From assembly GCA_934456435.1 (NCBI GenBank), contig CAKSHH010000004.1:1-64000 (forward strand): a stretch of DNA of 64,000 bases, read 5' to 3'. The position numbers were made by a program, and so were the translations under genes. Positions 34,190-43,517 of this stretch are shown piece by piece. The notes beneath the pieces were generated by a model. It made no database searches. It had not been told where the DNA came from and worked only from the letters and a program-made list of their open reading frames with translations. Source of the stretch: an uncultured Eubacteriales bacterium (GTDB taxonomy: Bacteria > Bacillota > Clostridia > Oscillospirales > Acutalibacteraceae). Within the stretch, counting starts at the first letter, position 1. Each line of letters starts with the position of its first letter.

Positions 34190-34711
34190 TTATTTATACT
34201 TTTTGACAATGACACGCACTATAAAATAAAACAGCGGCGTGAAAATTGTCGTGTAAATCACCGATACAAAATAATATTTGAGATAAAACGCAAGCGTTAT
34301 TTCCACGCTGTCAAAGACAAAGAAAAACAGACAGTACAGCGTATTGTAAACAAGCGTAAAAACAAACGTGAAAATCAGCGCGCTCACAAGGTTGTTTCGT
34401 ATCAGATATGTGATAAGTATACCCGTCGTAAATCCGATAAGCGTGAACATAACCGAATTGAAGCAAACGCTGTCCGGGCTGACCGCTTCAAGCATCATAC
34501 CTGCCGCAAGTCCGTAGAACAAGCCCGAAAATTCACGTTCAAACATCGCCACGCAAACCGTTGCCGGAATCAGCAGGCAGGCGTGGATACCGAACGGTGC
34601 GAAAAAGAATCCTTTTGTTGTTTGCAGAAGGAACGTTACAAGAACAATCAGCGCGAGCCATATTCTGCGCTTCACGCTGTCCTTTCTGCTCATCTCTTCA
34701 ACATAGTTCAT
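34190..34711 (-). CDS. mreD: Rod-shape-determining protein MreD
   Basis: A small membrane protein of the elongasome with about five hydrophobic helices (IWLALIVLVTFLLQTT, LIPATVCVAMF, FNSVMFTLIGFTTGILITYLI, ALIFTFVFTLVY, FVSVIYTTIFTPLFYFIV). The start at 34711 overlaps the mreC stop (TGATATG), implying coupled translation; no strong ribosome-binding site is present. Identified by topology and its fixed place after mreC. 173 aa. Confidence 0.88.
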   Translation of the reverse strand: MNYVEEMSRKDSVKRRIWLALIVLVTFLLQTTKGFFFAPFGIHACLLIPATVCVAMFEREFSGLFYGLAAGMMLEAVSPDSVCFNSVMFTLIGFTTGILITYLIRNNLVSALIFTFVFTLVYNTLYCLFFFVFDSVEITLAFYLKYYFVSVIYTTIFTPLFYFIVRVIVKKYK

Positions 34712-34712
34712 A

Positions 34713-35573
34713 TCAGTCACCCGCAATGGTTATTACGCCCTGTCCCTCGAACTCGGTAATAACAAAAACCTCGGAAAGCTCCTCAATATCGACTGCCGAC
34801 CTGACCGTTGCATAGGACGAGCTGTCTTCCTTGGAGTCCTCAACCTTGACGACTGTTCCTACGATGAGATCCTTGGGGTAAATTCCGCCGCTTCCCGTCG
34901 TGCAGATTATTCCGCTTGGCGAAATTGACGAATCCGACTTAAGTCCCGGAAGCTTGCAGTAAACTCTGTCTTGCGTCTTTCCTGTGCCCGTAACATATCC
35001 GATTTCATTTGTGTAGGTCTCGTAAACGCTGACGTTCATTTTCGGATTTGAAATTGTATATACCGTGCACGATGTCGGACCGACGCTTGCAACAACGCCG
35101 ACAAGATTTTTACCGTAAATAACAGGATCGTTTACCTTTATTCCCTTGTTTGTTCCTTTATTAAGAGTAAAAGAAGCGAACGGATTTTCATAATCGTTTG
35201 AAATTATTTTTGCACTTTCAAACTTGAAATCCGGGTTTTCCTCCTTAACGCCGAGGAAATCTTCATAGGTTTCAAGCTTCTTTTTTATATTGTTGTAGTC
35301 AATAACCTCATTCTGATATTCCTCAATCTGCTTTTTTAGCTCGCTGTTTTCCTCCGCAAGCTTTTTCGAGGATTTGAAGCTGTCATTGAAATTGGAAAAT
35401 TTGTAGCTCAGATATGAGGAAAAACGCTGAAGAGGATGAAGCACCGTGCTCGTTGCCGAAGAGAGCGGCGTTGAATTGTTGTGTGTGTATGCCGCGATAA
35501 CCGCACCGAGCGAAAGGGCGACAATAACACAAATAAGCGCTTTAAATGCGCGGTTTCTAATTATTTTTTTCAT
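34713..35573 (-). CDS. mreC: Rod-shape-determining protein MreC
   Basis: Bitopic membrane protein that links MreB filaments to cell-wall synthases. One N-terminal helix (ALICVIVALSLGAVIAAY), a coiled coil (about residues 65-105, KLAEENSELKKQIEEYQNEV region) and two beta-barrel domains with PVIYGKNLVGVV and the GSGGIYPKDLIVGTV signature. AGGAGG is 9 nt before ATG. 286 aa. Confidence 0.94.
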   Translation of the reverse strand: MKKIIRNRAFKALICVIVALSLGAVIAAYTHNNSTPLSSATSTVLHPLQRFSSYLSYKFSNFNDSFKSSKKLAEENSELKKQIEEYQNEVIDYNNIKKKLETYEDFLGVKEENPDFKFESAKIISNDYENPFASFTLNKGTNKGIKVNDPVIYGKNLVGVVASVGPTSCTVYTISNPKMNVSVYETYTNEIGYVTGTGKTQDRVYCKLPGLKSDSSISPSGIICTTGSGGIYPKDLIVGTVVKVEDSKEDSSSYATVRSAVDIEELSEVFVITEFEGQGVITIAGD

Positions 35574-35607
35574 TCCTCTTCACCTCCTTGGTATGTAAAT
35601 AGTTTCA

Positions 35608-36594
35608 TCAGCGGCGCTTTTCAAGGCAAATTCCAGTTCCCTCAACAACACAGTCAAGCGGATTTTCCGCAACCGTAACGGGAATCTTGACCTCCTGCTC
35701 AATGAGCTTGTCAAGTCCTCTGAGCAACGCTCCGCCGCCCGTCAGAGTAATTCCGCTGTCGATAATGTCGGCGGCAAGCTCCGGCGGTGTGTTTTCAAGC
35801 GTAACCTTGATTGCGTCGATAATCTGGAAAACGCTTTCCTTGAGTGCTTCTCTGATTTCGGCGGCTGTAACTTCGACATCCTTGGGAAGACCGTCAATAA
35901 GATTGCGTCCCTTGACGTTTATTGCGCCCTCGCCCTCGTATTCATAAGCCGAGCCGATTTGAATTTTGATATCCTCCGCCGTTCTTTCGCCGATGAGAAG
36001 ATTGTATTTCTTTCTGACATAGCTGATGATAGCCTCGTCATAGCTGTCGCCTGCACCCTTAACCGAACGCGAAGTAACGATATCGCTCAGCGCAACAACG
36101 GCAACCTCGGCAGTACCTCCGCCGATGTCAACAATCATTGAGCCCTCCGGCTTTTCAACGTCAAGTCCTGCACCTATCGCAGCAGCCATCGGCTCCTCGA
36201 TAAGGCTGACATATCTCGCTCCCGCGGATTTTGCGGCATCATTTACGGCTCTGCGCTCAACCTCTGTAACACCCGACGGCACGCATATCATAACTCTTGT
36301 TTTGCTCAGTGGCGAAGCCGTTATCGCCTTTCTGATAAACTTTTTCAGCATTTCCGCCGTCGCGTCAAAGTCGGCAATAACTCCGTCGCGAAGCGGACGA
36401 AGCGCAACGATTGAGCCCGGAGTTCTTCCTATCATATCTTTTGCTTCCGAACCGACGGCAACGACCTTGACCGGTGTAAATCTCTGGTCAACCGCAACGA
36501 CCGACGGCTCGCGGATTATAATACCCTTGCCCTTGACAAAAACAAGGGTGTTTGACGTTCCCAAATCAATACCTATATCCTGTGAAAATAACAT
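35608..36594 (-). CDS. mreB: Rod-shape-determining actin homologue MreB
   Basis: Bacterial actin that directs lateral wall growth. Phosphate 1 motif [14 protein letters not shown], phosphate 2 [15 protein letters not shown], adenosine motif [14 protein letters not shown], and the [21 protein letters not shown] segment of MreB. Two ATGs, at 36600 and 36594, are possible; the second is preferred because AGGAG is then 8 nt away rather than 2. 328 aa. It lies 12 bp after the lipoprotein gene. Confidence 0.96.
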   Translation of the reverse strand: MLFSQDIGIDLGTSNTLVFVKGKGIIIREPSVVAVDQRFTPVKVVAVGSEAKDMIGRTPGSIVALRPLRDGVIADFDATAEMLKKFIRKAITASPLSKTRVMICVPSGVTEVERRAVNDAAKSAGARYVSLIEEPMAAAIGAGLDVEKPEGSMIVDIGGGTAEVAVVALSDIVTSRSVKGAGDSYDEAIISYVRKKYNLLIGERTAEDIKIQIGSAYEYEGEGAINVKGRNLIDGLPKDVEVTAAEIREALKESVFQIIDAIKVTLENTPPELAADIIDSGITLTGGGALLRGLDKLIEQEVKIPVTVAENPLDCVVEGTGICLEKRR

Positions 36595-36606
36595 ACTCAT
36601 TTCTCC

Positions 36607-37362
36607 TTACTCATCATTTTCTGCCGTTGGTCTTTCGGCAAGCTTTGTAAACGGGATTGTTGTCTCTGTAGCTGCGTCATCCGTCGGAAGCTCCTTGACG
36701 GTTGCACACGAATTTATGAGCTCAACTATCGAATCCTTGTCATAACATTTATCATAGGCGAACACCGTGACCTCAATCATCGGCTCACCGTCGTCAATGC
36801 AGAAATAAAAGACATCCATATTTTCGGAATCAATGCGGTATGAAATTGCCTTTGCATTTTTGCCCATCAGCGTGACCTCATATTCCGTAATATCGGAAAT
36901 CAGATCGCTGATCGTGTTGATTTTGGCTGTTTGATTAAGGTAGGTATTGTACGCTTCCTGAAGCGTCTTGTTTTCTGTGTAGCCGAACTCAAGCTGACAG
37001 GCAGGCGCTCCCGATTTCACACATTTGCCCTTGTGCTTGATTCTGATAAATGAAGTTTCCTTTGAAACCTCCCAGCCGCTCGGTACATTTATGCTGACAA
37101 CGGCGTTCTCAATTTTCGAATTGCTTTTATTGGTGATCTTTTTCGGAAAATTGTAGGGCTCTGTCACCTTGTTGCCGGCGGCGTCGGTTTTTTCTATGAT
37201 AAGGCGACCCCATTTATCCTGAAGCATACCGCCGTCCTCCTTGGTAACAACCTTATGGCTGTAACCGCTGTCGTCAACGATAATATCCTTGTTTTCGCAA
37301 GCCGTAAGACCGACAGAAAAAACGAGTAATAAAGCAGAAATAACAATCAAAGTTTTTTTCAA
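36607..37362 (-). CDS. Putative lipoprotein, first gene of the mre operon (251 aa)
   Basis: The signal peptide ends in a lipobox (VGLTAC) at Cys22, so the protein is probably lipid-anchored on the outer face. The mature part is beta-rich, with IVDDSGYSHKVVTKEDGG and WGRLIIEKTDAAGNKV, and an acidic end (PTAENDE). The only plausible start is TTG at 37362, with a weak GTAGG upstream, which may keep expression low. It precedes mreB by 12 bp and has its own promoter. No named family recognised; a role in envelope growth is only suggested by context. Confidence 0.7.
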   Translation of the reverse strand: MKKTLIVISALLLVFSVGLTACENKDIIVDDSGYSHKVVTKEDGGMLQDKWGRLIIEKTDAAGNKVTEPYNFPKKITNKSNSKIENAVVSINVPSGWEVSKETSFIRIKHKGKCVKSGAPACQLEFGYTENKTLQEAYNTYLNQTAKINTISDLISDITEYEVTLMGKNAKAISYRIDSENMDVFYFCIDDGEPMIEVTVFAYDKCYDKDSIVELINSCATVKELPTDDAATETTIPFTKLAERPTAENDE

Positions 37363-37398
37363 ACAAATCGCCTACTTTACAATTTTATTCAATATAAA

Positions 37399-37427
37399 AG
37401 TATAGCATTTCATACCCTAAAAGTCAA
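37399..37427 (-). promoter_or_regulatory. Promoter of the lipoprotein-mre-minD-mnm-noc operon
   Basis: Minus strand: -35 TTGACT (plus 37422-37427), 17-bp spacer, extended -10 TGCTATACT (hexamer plus 37399-37404). Confidence 0.8.
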
Positions 37428-37448
37428 TTGAAATATACATTTTTGCAG

Positions 37449-37477
37449 TTGACAAGCACAGGTAATTTTGATAAAAT
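37449..37477 (+). promoter_or_regulatory. Promoter of tRNA-Arg
   Basis: -35 TTGACA (37449-37454), 17-bp spacer, -10 TAAAAT (37472-37477), 14 bp before the mature tRNA. Confidence 0.75.
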
Positions 37478-37490
37478 AATCAGGTAACAA

Positions 37491-37567
37491 GTCTCCGTAG
37501 CTCAGCAGGATAGAGCGTTCGCCTCCTAAGCGAAAGGCCGTGGGTTCGAATCCCGCCGGGGACGCCA
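37491..37567 (+). tRNA. tRNA-Arg(CCT)
   Basis: Acceptor GTCTCCG/CGGGGAC (one G-U pair), discriminator G and encoded CCA. Anticodon stem TTCGC/GCGAA with loop CTCCTAA gives CCT, reading AGG. T loop GGTTCGAATCC. 77 nt. Confidence 0.96.
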
Positions 37568-37568
37568 A

Positions 37569-37597
37569 AAAGCCGGGTCATTGACTTGGCTTTTTCT
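37569..37597 (+). terminator. Terminator of tRNA-Arg
   Basis: AAAGCCGGGT (37569-37578) pairs with ACTTGGCTTT (37584-37593) using two G-U pairs, followed by TTC and further Ts. Confidence 0.75.
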
Positions 37598-37666
37598 TTT
37601 TCAGATTAAATATTTTTAAAAAAGGGCAAAATTGCCTTGTTTTGTATGTTTTATGTAAATTATTTG

Positions 37667-37695
37667 TTGACTATTCATTTTTAATTTGTTATCAT
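37667..37695 (+). promoter_or_regulatory. Promoter of dockerin PHP protein
   Basis: -35 TTGACT (37667-37672), 17-bp spacer, -10 TATCAT (37690-37695). The first nine bases TTGACTATT are shared with the promoter of the paralogue at 39918. Confidence 0.65.
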
Positions 37696-37742
37696 AAAAT
37701 ATAAACTAATTATAAATTGGATAAATTTTGGGAGGAATGTAA

Positions 37743-39812
37743 GTGCGTAAGATTATTTCCATACTTATGAGTGTAATTCTCGCCCTTTCGGTTTCGGCAA
37801 ATATTGCAGTAACGGTTTTTGCCGCTCAGGGTGACACAATCGGAAAATTTGATTTCAGTATCACAAATCCGTATGAAACGGTAAATTGGGACACCTGGAA
37901 AGCGTATAAAGGAGCAACCCACGTCCACACCGTAAGAAGTGACGGCGATATTGAGCTTGACGATATGATTGAGAAGTATTATTCTCTCGGCTTCCAGGCT
38001 CTTGCTCTTACCGACCACGGTACAGTCAACTATTCCTGGACAAAGGATCAGGCAAGACTTCCGATTTTCGGCTATCAGTATTTTAAACACGGAAACGTTG
38101 ATGAAATTTCCGAAGAAAGATACCAGCAGATTACTACGGGCTCCGACCGCGGCGGCGACGGAATGACAGAGGTTCCTCTCGGTATCGAGCTCAACGGCTC
38201 ATCAACGGCAAAGTGTCATGTCAACAGCTACTATGCCGACTGCGGTCACGGCGACCTTGAGCTTGATTCAAAGTGGCCTGAGGATGCAGTTAAAAAGAGT
38301 CAGGCTGCCGGCGGTATCTGCCACATCAACCATGTCGGCGAGTGGACAGAGGGCAGACATGATATAAATACCTATAATGAAGAGTTTGTCACAAAGTTTT
38401 CAAAGCTTTTCCTCAATTATTCGGCATGCATCGGTATGGAGCTTGTCAATACTAAGGATAACAGAACTCACAATGACCGTTATCTTTACGACGAGACTCT
38501 TAAGATCACAGCTCCTCAGGGAAGAAATATTTGGGGCTTCTGCGAGGACGATGCCCATGACTTCGGCGATGTTGAAAACAATGCCCAGTATTTCGTAATG
38601 CCTGAAAACACACAGGCAAATATCCGCACAAGTATGGAAAACGGCACATTCTTTGCCTGCTCCAAAACATCAAAAAATGATTGGGAGCTCGGCGACGGAT
38701 TTGAGGCAGAGGGACCGTTCCCGATGATCAGCAGAGTTAATGTTGACGACGTTTCAAATCAGATTTCCGTCAATCCCTACAACGCACACACGGTCAAGAT
38801 GGTTGCCGACGGCAATGTAATTGCAGAAAAGACGGTAGAAAATGATAACGATACCGTTACCTTTGACCTTAACGACTATGAAGATCAGATCAACTCCTAC
38901 GTCAGAATCTATGTTCTCGGAAAAGGCGGTATCTGCTACGCTCAGCCGTTCCTTGTAAAGAAGACAGAATATGCGAAGAGCACGGTTCAGTTCAACATTC
39001 CTTATTCGAACGTTACACTCACCGTAAAGGATTCGGACGGCAACGTGGTTGAGCCCTGCAACTCCGATAACTACTATCTTGTTACGGCAGGTAACTACAC
39101 CTACACAGCGTCAAAGGACGGCTATGCTACAAAGACTGCCGGATTTACGGTTTCGCAGGCTGCGGTCAACGCCGGACTTCAGATAAAGATTGATGTTTCA
39201 CTTGTTAAAAATCCCGGACCGCTGACCATTGACAGCAAGTCGTCATTGATTTACGGCTTCGGTATTCTGAAAGATATAACCGATTCGGTCAATCAAACCG
39301 TTGATGTAAAGCTCGGTACTCACGTTTTAATGGAAGATCACACCAAACCGAAAACAGGCGACAAGATAGAAATTATCAACGACAAGACCGGAGTTGTTAT
39401 AAATTCATACACGGTTGTTGTTTTCGGTGACCTGAACAGTGACGGAATTTATGACGGTCAGGACGCAACAATAGCTTCAATGATAATCGGCGGAATGCTC
39501 GTTCCCGACGATGCGGTGAAGATGGCGGCAGACTGTAACCACGACGGTGTGATTGATGAATATGACCTTTCACTTCTCAATCAGGCAGGCCTGCTTGTTT
39601 CAAGCATTGACCAAATTGAGAATATCCAAACTCTCTCCGTTTTTGATGAATATTCCTCAATGATTTCTCAAAACATTGAAGATAAGGAAGAGCCCGAAGC
39701 TCCGACAGAGGATACCGACAAAAAAGACGATAATAAAGAAAATCCTTCTGTTTTCAAGAAGCTCTATTCAAACTTCATATCGTTCTTCAGGTATTTGTTT
39801 AAGATTCTTTGA
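37743..39812 (+). CDS. Secreted PHP-domain protein with type I dockerin (689 aa)
   Basis: Signal peptide (about 1-28), then a PHP metallo-phosphoesterase domain: HVHT (GATHVHTVRSDG), LTDHG, HINHVGEW and the GFCEDDAHDFG motif, supplying the usual metal ligands. After an Ig-like/beta region (about 300-490) comes a dockerin with two calcium loops, DLNSDGIYDGQD and DCNHDGVIDEYD (about 560-620). A Glu/Lys linker and a hydrophobic basic tail (KKLYSNFISFFRYLFKIL) end the protein. Dockerins bind cohesins of cellulosome-like complexes. Start is GTG 37743 with GGGAGG upstream; an ATG just before it is followed by a stop. Substrate unknown. Confidence 0.82.
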   Translation: MRKIISILMSVILALSVSANIAVTVFAAQGDTIGKFDFSITNPYETVNWDTWKAYKGATHVHTVRSDGDIELDDMIEKYYSLGFQALALTDHGTVNYSWTKDQARLPIFGYQYFKHGNVDEISEERYQQITTGSDRGGDGMTEVPLGIELNGSSTAKCHVNSYYADCGHGDLELDSKWPEDAVKKSQAAGGICHINHVGEWTEGRHDINTYNEEFVTKFSKLFLNYSACIGMELVNTKDNRTHNDRYLYDETLKITAPQGRNIWGFCEDDAHDFGDVENNAQYFVMPENTQANIRTSMENGTFFACSKTSKNDWELGDGFEAEGPFPMISRVNVDDVSNQISVNPYNAHTVKMVADGNVIAEKTVENDNDTVTFDLNDYEDQINSYVRIYVLGKGGICYAQPFLVKKTEYAKSTVQFNIPYSNVTLTVKDSDGNVVEPCNSDNYYLVTAGNYTYTASKDGYATKTAGFTVSQAAVNAGLQIKIDVSLVKNPGPLTIDSKSSLIYGFGILKDITDSVNQTVDVKLGTHVLMEDHTKPKTGDKIEIINDKTGVVINSYTVVVFGDLNSDGIYDGQDATIASMIIGGMLVPDDAVKMAADCNHDGVIDEYDLSLLNQAGLLVSSIDQIENIQTLSVFDEYSSMISQNIEDKEEPEAPTEDTDKKDDNKENPSVFKKLYSNFISFFRYLFKIL

Positions 39813-39826
39813 GTATAAAAAATATG

Positions 39827-39864
39827 GCTGTTGCAATAGGGAAACTTATTGTAACAGCTTTTTT
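39827..39864 (+). terminator. Terminator between the PHP paralogues
   Basis: GCTGTTGCAATA (39827-39838) pairs with TATTGTAACAGC (39847-39858), one mismatch-like G-T, followed by TTTTTT. Confidence 0.8.
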
Positions 39865-39917
39865 AGTATACATATTTGTGCAAAAAATATGTTTTTTATT
39901 TAATTTTTCAAAAATTA

Positions 39918-39946
39918 TTGACTATTTTGTTTAATAGTGGTATTCT
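39918..39946 (+). promoter_or_regulatory. Promoter of second PHP protein
   Basis: -35 TTGACT (39918-39923), 17-bp spacer, -10 TATTCT (39941-39946). Confidence 0.65.
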
Positions 39947-39979
39947 ACTCTGTGGGAAAAAGAATTGGGAGGAATTACC

Positions 39980-42619
39980 TTGCGTAAATTTTTATCCGTT
40001 TTAATCAGCGTGATCATGACCTTGTCTTTGATCGCTTATATTCCGTTCACAGCCCTCGCTTCGGGTTATGACTCAATCGGAAAATATGATTTCAAGATTA
40101 CCAACCCGTATAAGACGGTAGATTGGGATACATGGAAGGCATATAAAGGAGCAACTCATGTCCATACCGTAAGAAGTGACGGTGACATCGAGCTTGACGA
40201 TATGATTGAAAAATATTATTCTCTCGGTTTTCAGGCTCTTGCTCTTACCGACCACGGTACAGTCAACTATTCCTGGACAGAAGATCAGACAAGACTTTCA
40301 ATTTTCGGCTATCAGTATTTCAAGCACGGAAACATTGACGAGCTCTCAAAGGAAAGATATCAGGAAATCACTACGGGTTCCGACCGCGGCGGTGACGGAA
40401 TGACAGAGGTTCCTCTCGGCATTGAGCTCAACGGCGCATCAACAGTCAAGTGTCACGTCAACAGCTATTTTGCCGACTGCGGTCACGGTGACCTTGAACT
40501 TGACGCCGATTGGCCGGAAACAGCCATCCAAAAGAGTCAGAAAGCCGGCGGTATCTGCCATATCAACCATGTCGGTGAGTGGACAGACGGCAGAAAAGAT
40601 ATAAACACCTACAATGCCGACTTTGTTTCAAGGTTTTCAAAGCTCTTCCTCAATTATTCGGCTTGTATCGGTATGGAGCTTGTCAACACAACCGATAACA
40701 GAACTCATAATGATCGTTATCTTTATGACGAAACACTCAAAATCACAGCTCCCCAGGGCAGAAATATTTGGGGCTTCTGTGAGGACGACGCTCACGATTT
40801 CGGCGACGTTGCAAACAACGCTCAGTATTTTGTAATGCCCGAAAACACACAGGCAAATATCCGCACAAGTATGGAAAACGGTACATTCTTTGCCTGCTCA
40901 AAATATGCCAAGACGGAAAATGAGCTCGGCGATGGTTTTGTTGCAGAGGGTGCTTTCCCGATGATCAGCAGAGTTAATGTAGATGACGAAACAAATCAGA
41001 TTTCCGTCAATCCATATAATGCACATACGGTTAAGATGGTTGCCGACGGTAAGGTTATCGCAGAGAAAAAGGTTGACAGCGATAATCAGACAATTATATT
41101 TGACCTCAATGATTACGAAGACGAAATCGGTTCTTATGTAAGAATTTATGTTCTCGGTAACGGCGGTATCTGCTACGCCCAGCCGTTCCTTGTTACAAAG
41201 ACAGAGTATACAAAGGGTACGGTTCAGTTCAATCTTCCGTCCTCTGACACAGTTGTTACTGTTAAGGATTCAAACGGCAATGTTGTTGAGCCCTGCAACT
41301 CCGATAATTATTACAAACTTGACGCCGGCACATACACGTACACGGCTTCAAGAAGCGGCTATGTAACAAAGACGGATAAGTTCACGGTTACACAGGCTTC
41401 TCTCAATGCAGGAATACAGATTAAAATTGATATCACACTTCAGCCCGATGTAGGCGTTGTAACCTCTGTTTTTTATGTTCCGGAAACAATTTATCTTCAG
41501 CCTACAAATTCCGCAATGAACAGTTTTCAGTATTATGTTGACAGAGAAAATAAAGCGGACGGCGCACTTTCCGCTCAGGCATCAAAAACAAGCGGCAATA
41601 TCTATTTTAACTGTGACAAGGCAACAAGCGTAACGGTTTCTGTCAGCGACGCTTCTGTAAGCTATACCAACGGAAACAGCGCTTCAAGCGGCACTCTTTC
41701 AACCGCAATTTCTTCCGGTAAGCTTAACTCTTCACTCACATCCGGAAGCGGCAAGACGATTGAATGGACAGCAACATACATTCTCAAGAACGGTGAAACA
41801 AGAACCGCAAAGGCTTATTCTTATGTTTACGCTCCGAATACAGCGGAAATCGGTTCTGCAATAAGACAGGTTCATACATACAGCACAGATGTATTCAATC
41901 AGGGCATTCTTTACGGTACCGGATTCAGTTCGGTAACGGGCGGATCATATACCTGCAATAAGAATTTCTTTGTTGACAAAGCTCCTACTTCAAATACAGG
42001 TATCGGCAATTGGTTCACCAAATCGACAAACGGCGGCGTTGAATACGGCAGCTGGAGCCACAAATCAAATGCAAAGGATTCTCATACCGTAAACGGCGGA
42101 ACAGGTACTGTTTATGTTGATTCAAGCCGTGTTACAAATCTCAATCAGATTCCGAATCTTAAGATAGGCTTCTGGCAGTGTGACATTCAGGGCGATGATG
42201 TTGCTTCAGGTTATATCAAACAGACCGCCGACGGAACAACATCAACGGTAACAAACCTTTCTGCTAAGGTCGGCTGTGCTTATAATAATGGAATCAGTTA
42301 TGAGAATAAGCTCGGCGCCGAGGGTACAAAAAAACTTACAATTTCCGCTTACACAATCACTCTCAGAGGTAAGAGACAGAATAATAACTATTACAACATT
42401 ACTGTCAATGCAAATTATGTAAACAAGAGTGAGCTCAGAACGGCTTATAACGAGGCTATTCGTTCGGCATATACTTCTGACGATTACAGCTCATCAGTTT
42501 ATAACACCTTCTCCGCAGCTCTTATAAATGCGGGTACCGTCCTCGGTAATCCGACTGCAACGGCACAGGACGTTTCATCTGCTCTTGTTAAACTTAACAG
42601 CGCAGTAAATGCAATGTAA
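39980..42619 (+). CDS. Secreted PHP-domain protein with FIVAR-like C-terminus (879 aa)
   Basis: Paralogue of the preceding gene: residues about 25-470 are nearly identical, with the same HVHT, LTDHG, HINHVGEW and EDDAHDFG metal motifs. The C-terminal half differs: a beta-rich region (about 490-810) and a final helical FIVAR-type module (SELRTAYNEAIRSAYTS...LGNPTATAQDVSSALVKLN) that often binds glycans or surfaces. There is no dockerin. The start is TTG at 39980, matching the LRKFLSV signal peptide and the GTG of the paralogue, with GGGAGG 7 nt upstream. Probably an extracellular phosphoesterase; substrate unknown. Confidence 0.82.
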   Translation: MRKFLSVLISVIMTLSLIAYIPFTALASGYDSIGKYDFKITNPYKTVDWDTWKAYKGATHVHTVRSDGDIELDDMIEKYYSLGFQALALTDHGTVNYSWTEDQTRLSIFGYQYFKHGNIDELSKERYQEITTGSDRGGDGMTEVPLGIELNGASTVKCHVNSYFADCGHGDLELDADWPETAIQKSQKAGGICHINHVGEWTDGRKDINTYNADFVSRFSKLFLNYSACIGMELVNTTDNRTHNDRYLYDETLKITAPQGRNIWGFCEDDAHDFGDVANNAQYFVMPENTQANIRTSMENGTFFACSKYAKTENELGDGFVAEGAFPMISRVNVDDETNQISVNPYNAHTVKMVADGKVIAEKKVDSDNQTIIFDLNDYEDEIGSYVRIYVLGNGGICYAQPFLVTKTEYTKGTVQFNLPSSDTVVTVKDSNGNVVEPCNSDNYYKLDAGTYTYTASRSGYVTKTDKFTVTQASLNAGIQIKIDITLQPDVGVVTSVFYVPETIYLQPTNSAMNSFQYYVDRENKADGALSAQASKTSGNIYFNCDKATSVTVSVSDASVSYTNGNSASSGTLSTAISSGKLNSSLTSGSGKTIEWTATYILKNGETRTAKAYSYVYAPNTAEIGSAIRQVHTYSTDVFNQGILYGTGFSSVTGGSYTCNKNFFVDKAPTSNTGIGNWFTKSTNGGVEYGSWSHKSNAKDSHTVNGGTGTVYVDSSRVTNLNQIPNLKIGFWQCDIQGDDVASGYIKQTADGTTSTVTNLSAKVGCAYNNGISYENKLGAEGTKKLTISAYTITLRGKRQNNNYYNITVNANYVNKSELRTAYNEAIRSAYTSDDYSSSVYNTFSAALINAGTVLGNPTATAQDVSSALVKLNSAVNAM

Positions 42620-42632
42620 AAAATAAAAATAG

Positions 42633-42667
42633 AAACGGAAAGTCTTAATTGGCTTTCCGTTTTTTTA
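42633..42667. terminator. Bidirectional terminator, PHP gene and patatin gene
   Basis: AAACGGAAAG (42633-42642) pairs with CTTTCCGTTT (42653-42662), followed by T4 and an A-rich upstream side. Confidence 0.85.
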
Positions 42668-43504
42668 TGCTATAAAATCTTTTATTTTTTTTGCGTCTCC
42701 GTAACCTGTTTTGTAAAGCATATCGAGGGCATCTTTATCCTTTGTCAGCGTGCTCATTTTACCGATGCTTTCGGGACTGATGATAAGAACCTTACCGTCC
42801 TCGCTCAATTTTTTTGCATATTTCAGGGCTTCTTCAACCTTATTTTTTCTGTTCAACAAATCCTTGGAAATATTAGGAAAGCTTTTTTTCAAAGCATGTC
42901 CTGCCATTTCGTCAAGCTTAAAATTTCCGATATCATTTACAGGCTTTGTCCAGATAACAATTATTTTATCACAGCCCTTTTCAATCGCAAAATCAAGAGG
43001 TATAGGGTCACTTAATCCGCCGTCAAAATATCTGACGTTATCCTCAACAGCAGGTGAACAAACAACCGGAATACATGAGGACGCTTTCAATAACCAATAA
43101 TTATCTTTGTCCATTTTGCTTGCGTCAAAGTATTTTGCCTGTCCGCTTTTTGCGTCCGTTGTTATAATATATTTTTCACTTTTGTTTTCAATAAATTTAT
43201 CAAAATCAAATGGATTTTCTCCGTCGCTGTTGCTGAGCTTTTCATAAACATAATCAAGATCAAGATAATATTTTTTCTTCAAAAAATTATCGACACTCAT
43301 ATATTCTTTTCTGAAAGGATAGTCATAATAAAAACGATAATTTCTGCCGCGCTGTCCCGATGCAAAGGAAGCAAGATTTGCACTTCCCGCCGATATTCCT
43401 ATTATCATATCAAATGAAATATTATTATCAAGACACCAATCAAAAACACCGGCGCCGTAAATTCCTCTGAGTCCGCCGCCGCAATCAATAATACACGTCT
43501 TCAT
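42665..43504 (-). CDS. Patatin-like phospholipase (279 aa)
   Basis: A serine lipid acyl hydrolase with the Ser-Asp dyad of patatins: oxyanion loop DCGGGLRGIYGAGV, nucleophile elbow GISAG and DGGLSDPIPLDFAI (catalytic Asp). It resembles the YjjU/RssA group of cytoplasmic patatins. Natural substrate unknown, probably a phospholipid or lysolipid. It lies 14 bp after remB, so it may ride on the dnaN-recF transcript. Confidence 0.88.
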   Translation of the reverse strand: MKTCIIDCGGGLRGIYGAGVFDWCLDNNISFDMIIGISAGSANLASFASGQRGRNYRFYYDYPFRKEYMSVDNFLKKKYYLDLDYVYEKLSNSDGENPFDFDKFIENKSEKYIITTDAKSGQAKYFDASKMDKDNYWLLKASSCIPVVCSPAVEDNVRYFDGGLSDPIPLDFAIEKGCDKIIVIWTKPVNDIGNFKLDEMAGHALKKSFPNISKDLLNRKNKVEEALKYAKKLSEDGKVLIISPESIGKMSTLTKDKDALDMLYKTGYGDAKKIKDFIA

Positions 43505-43517
43505 ATTTTTCCTTTCA

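Noticed and set aside
37743..42619. CRISPR array or phage repeats suggested by long internal identity
   Set aside because: The identity is between two coding paralogues with intact frames, not short direct repeats with spacers.
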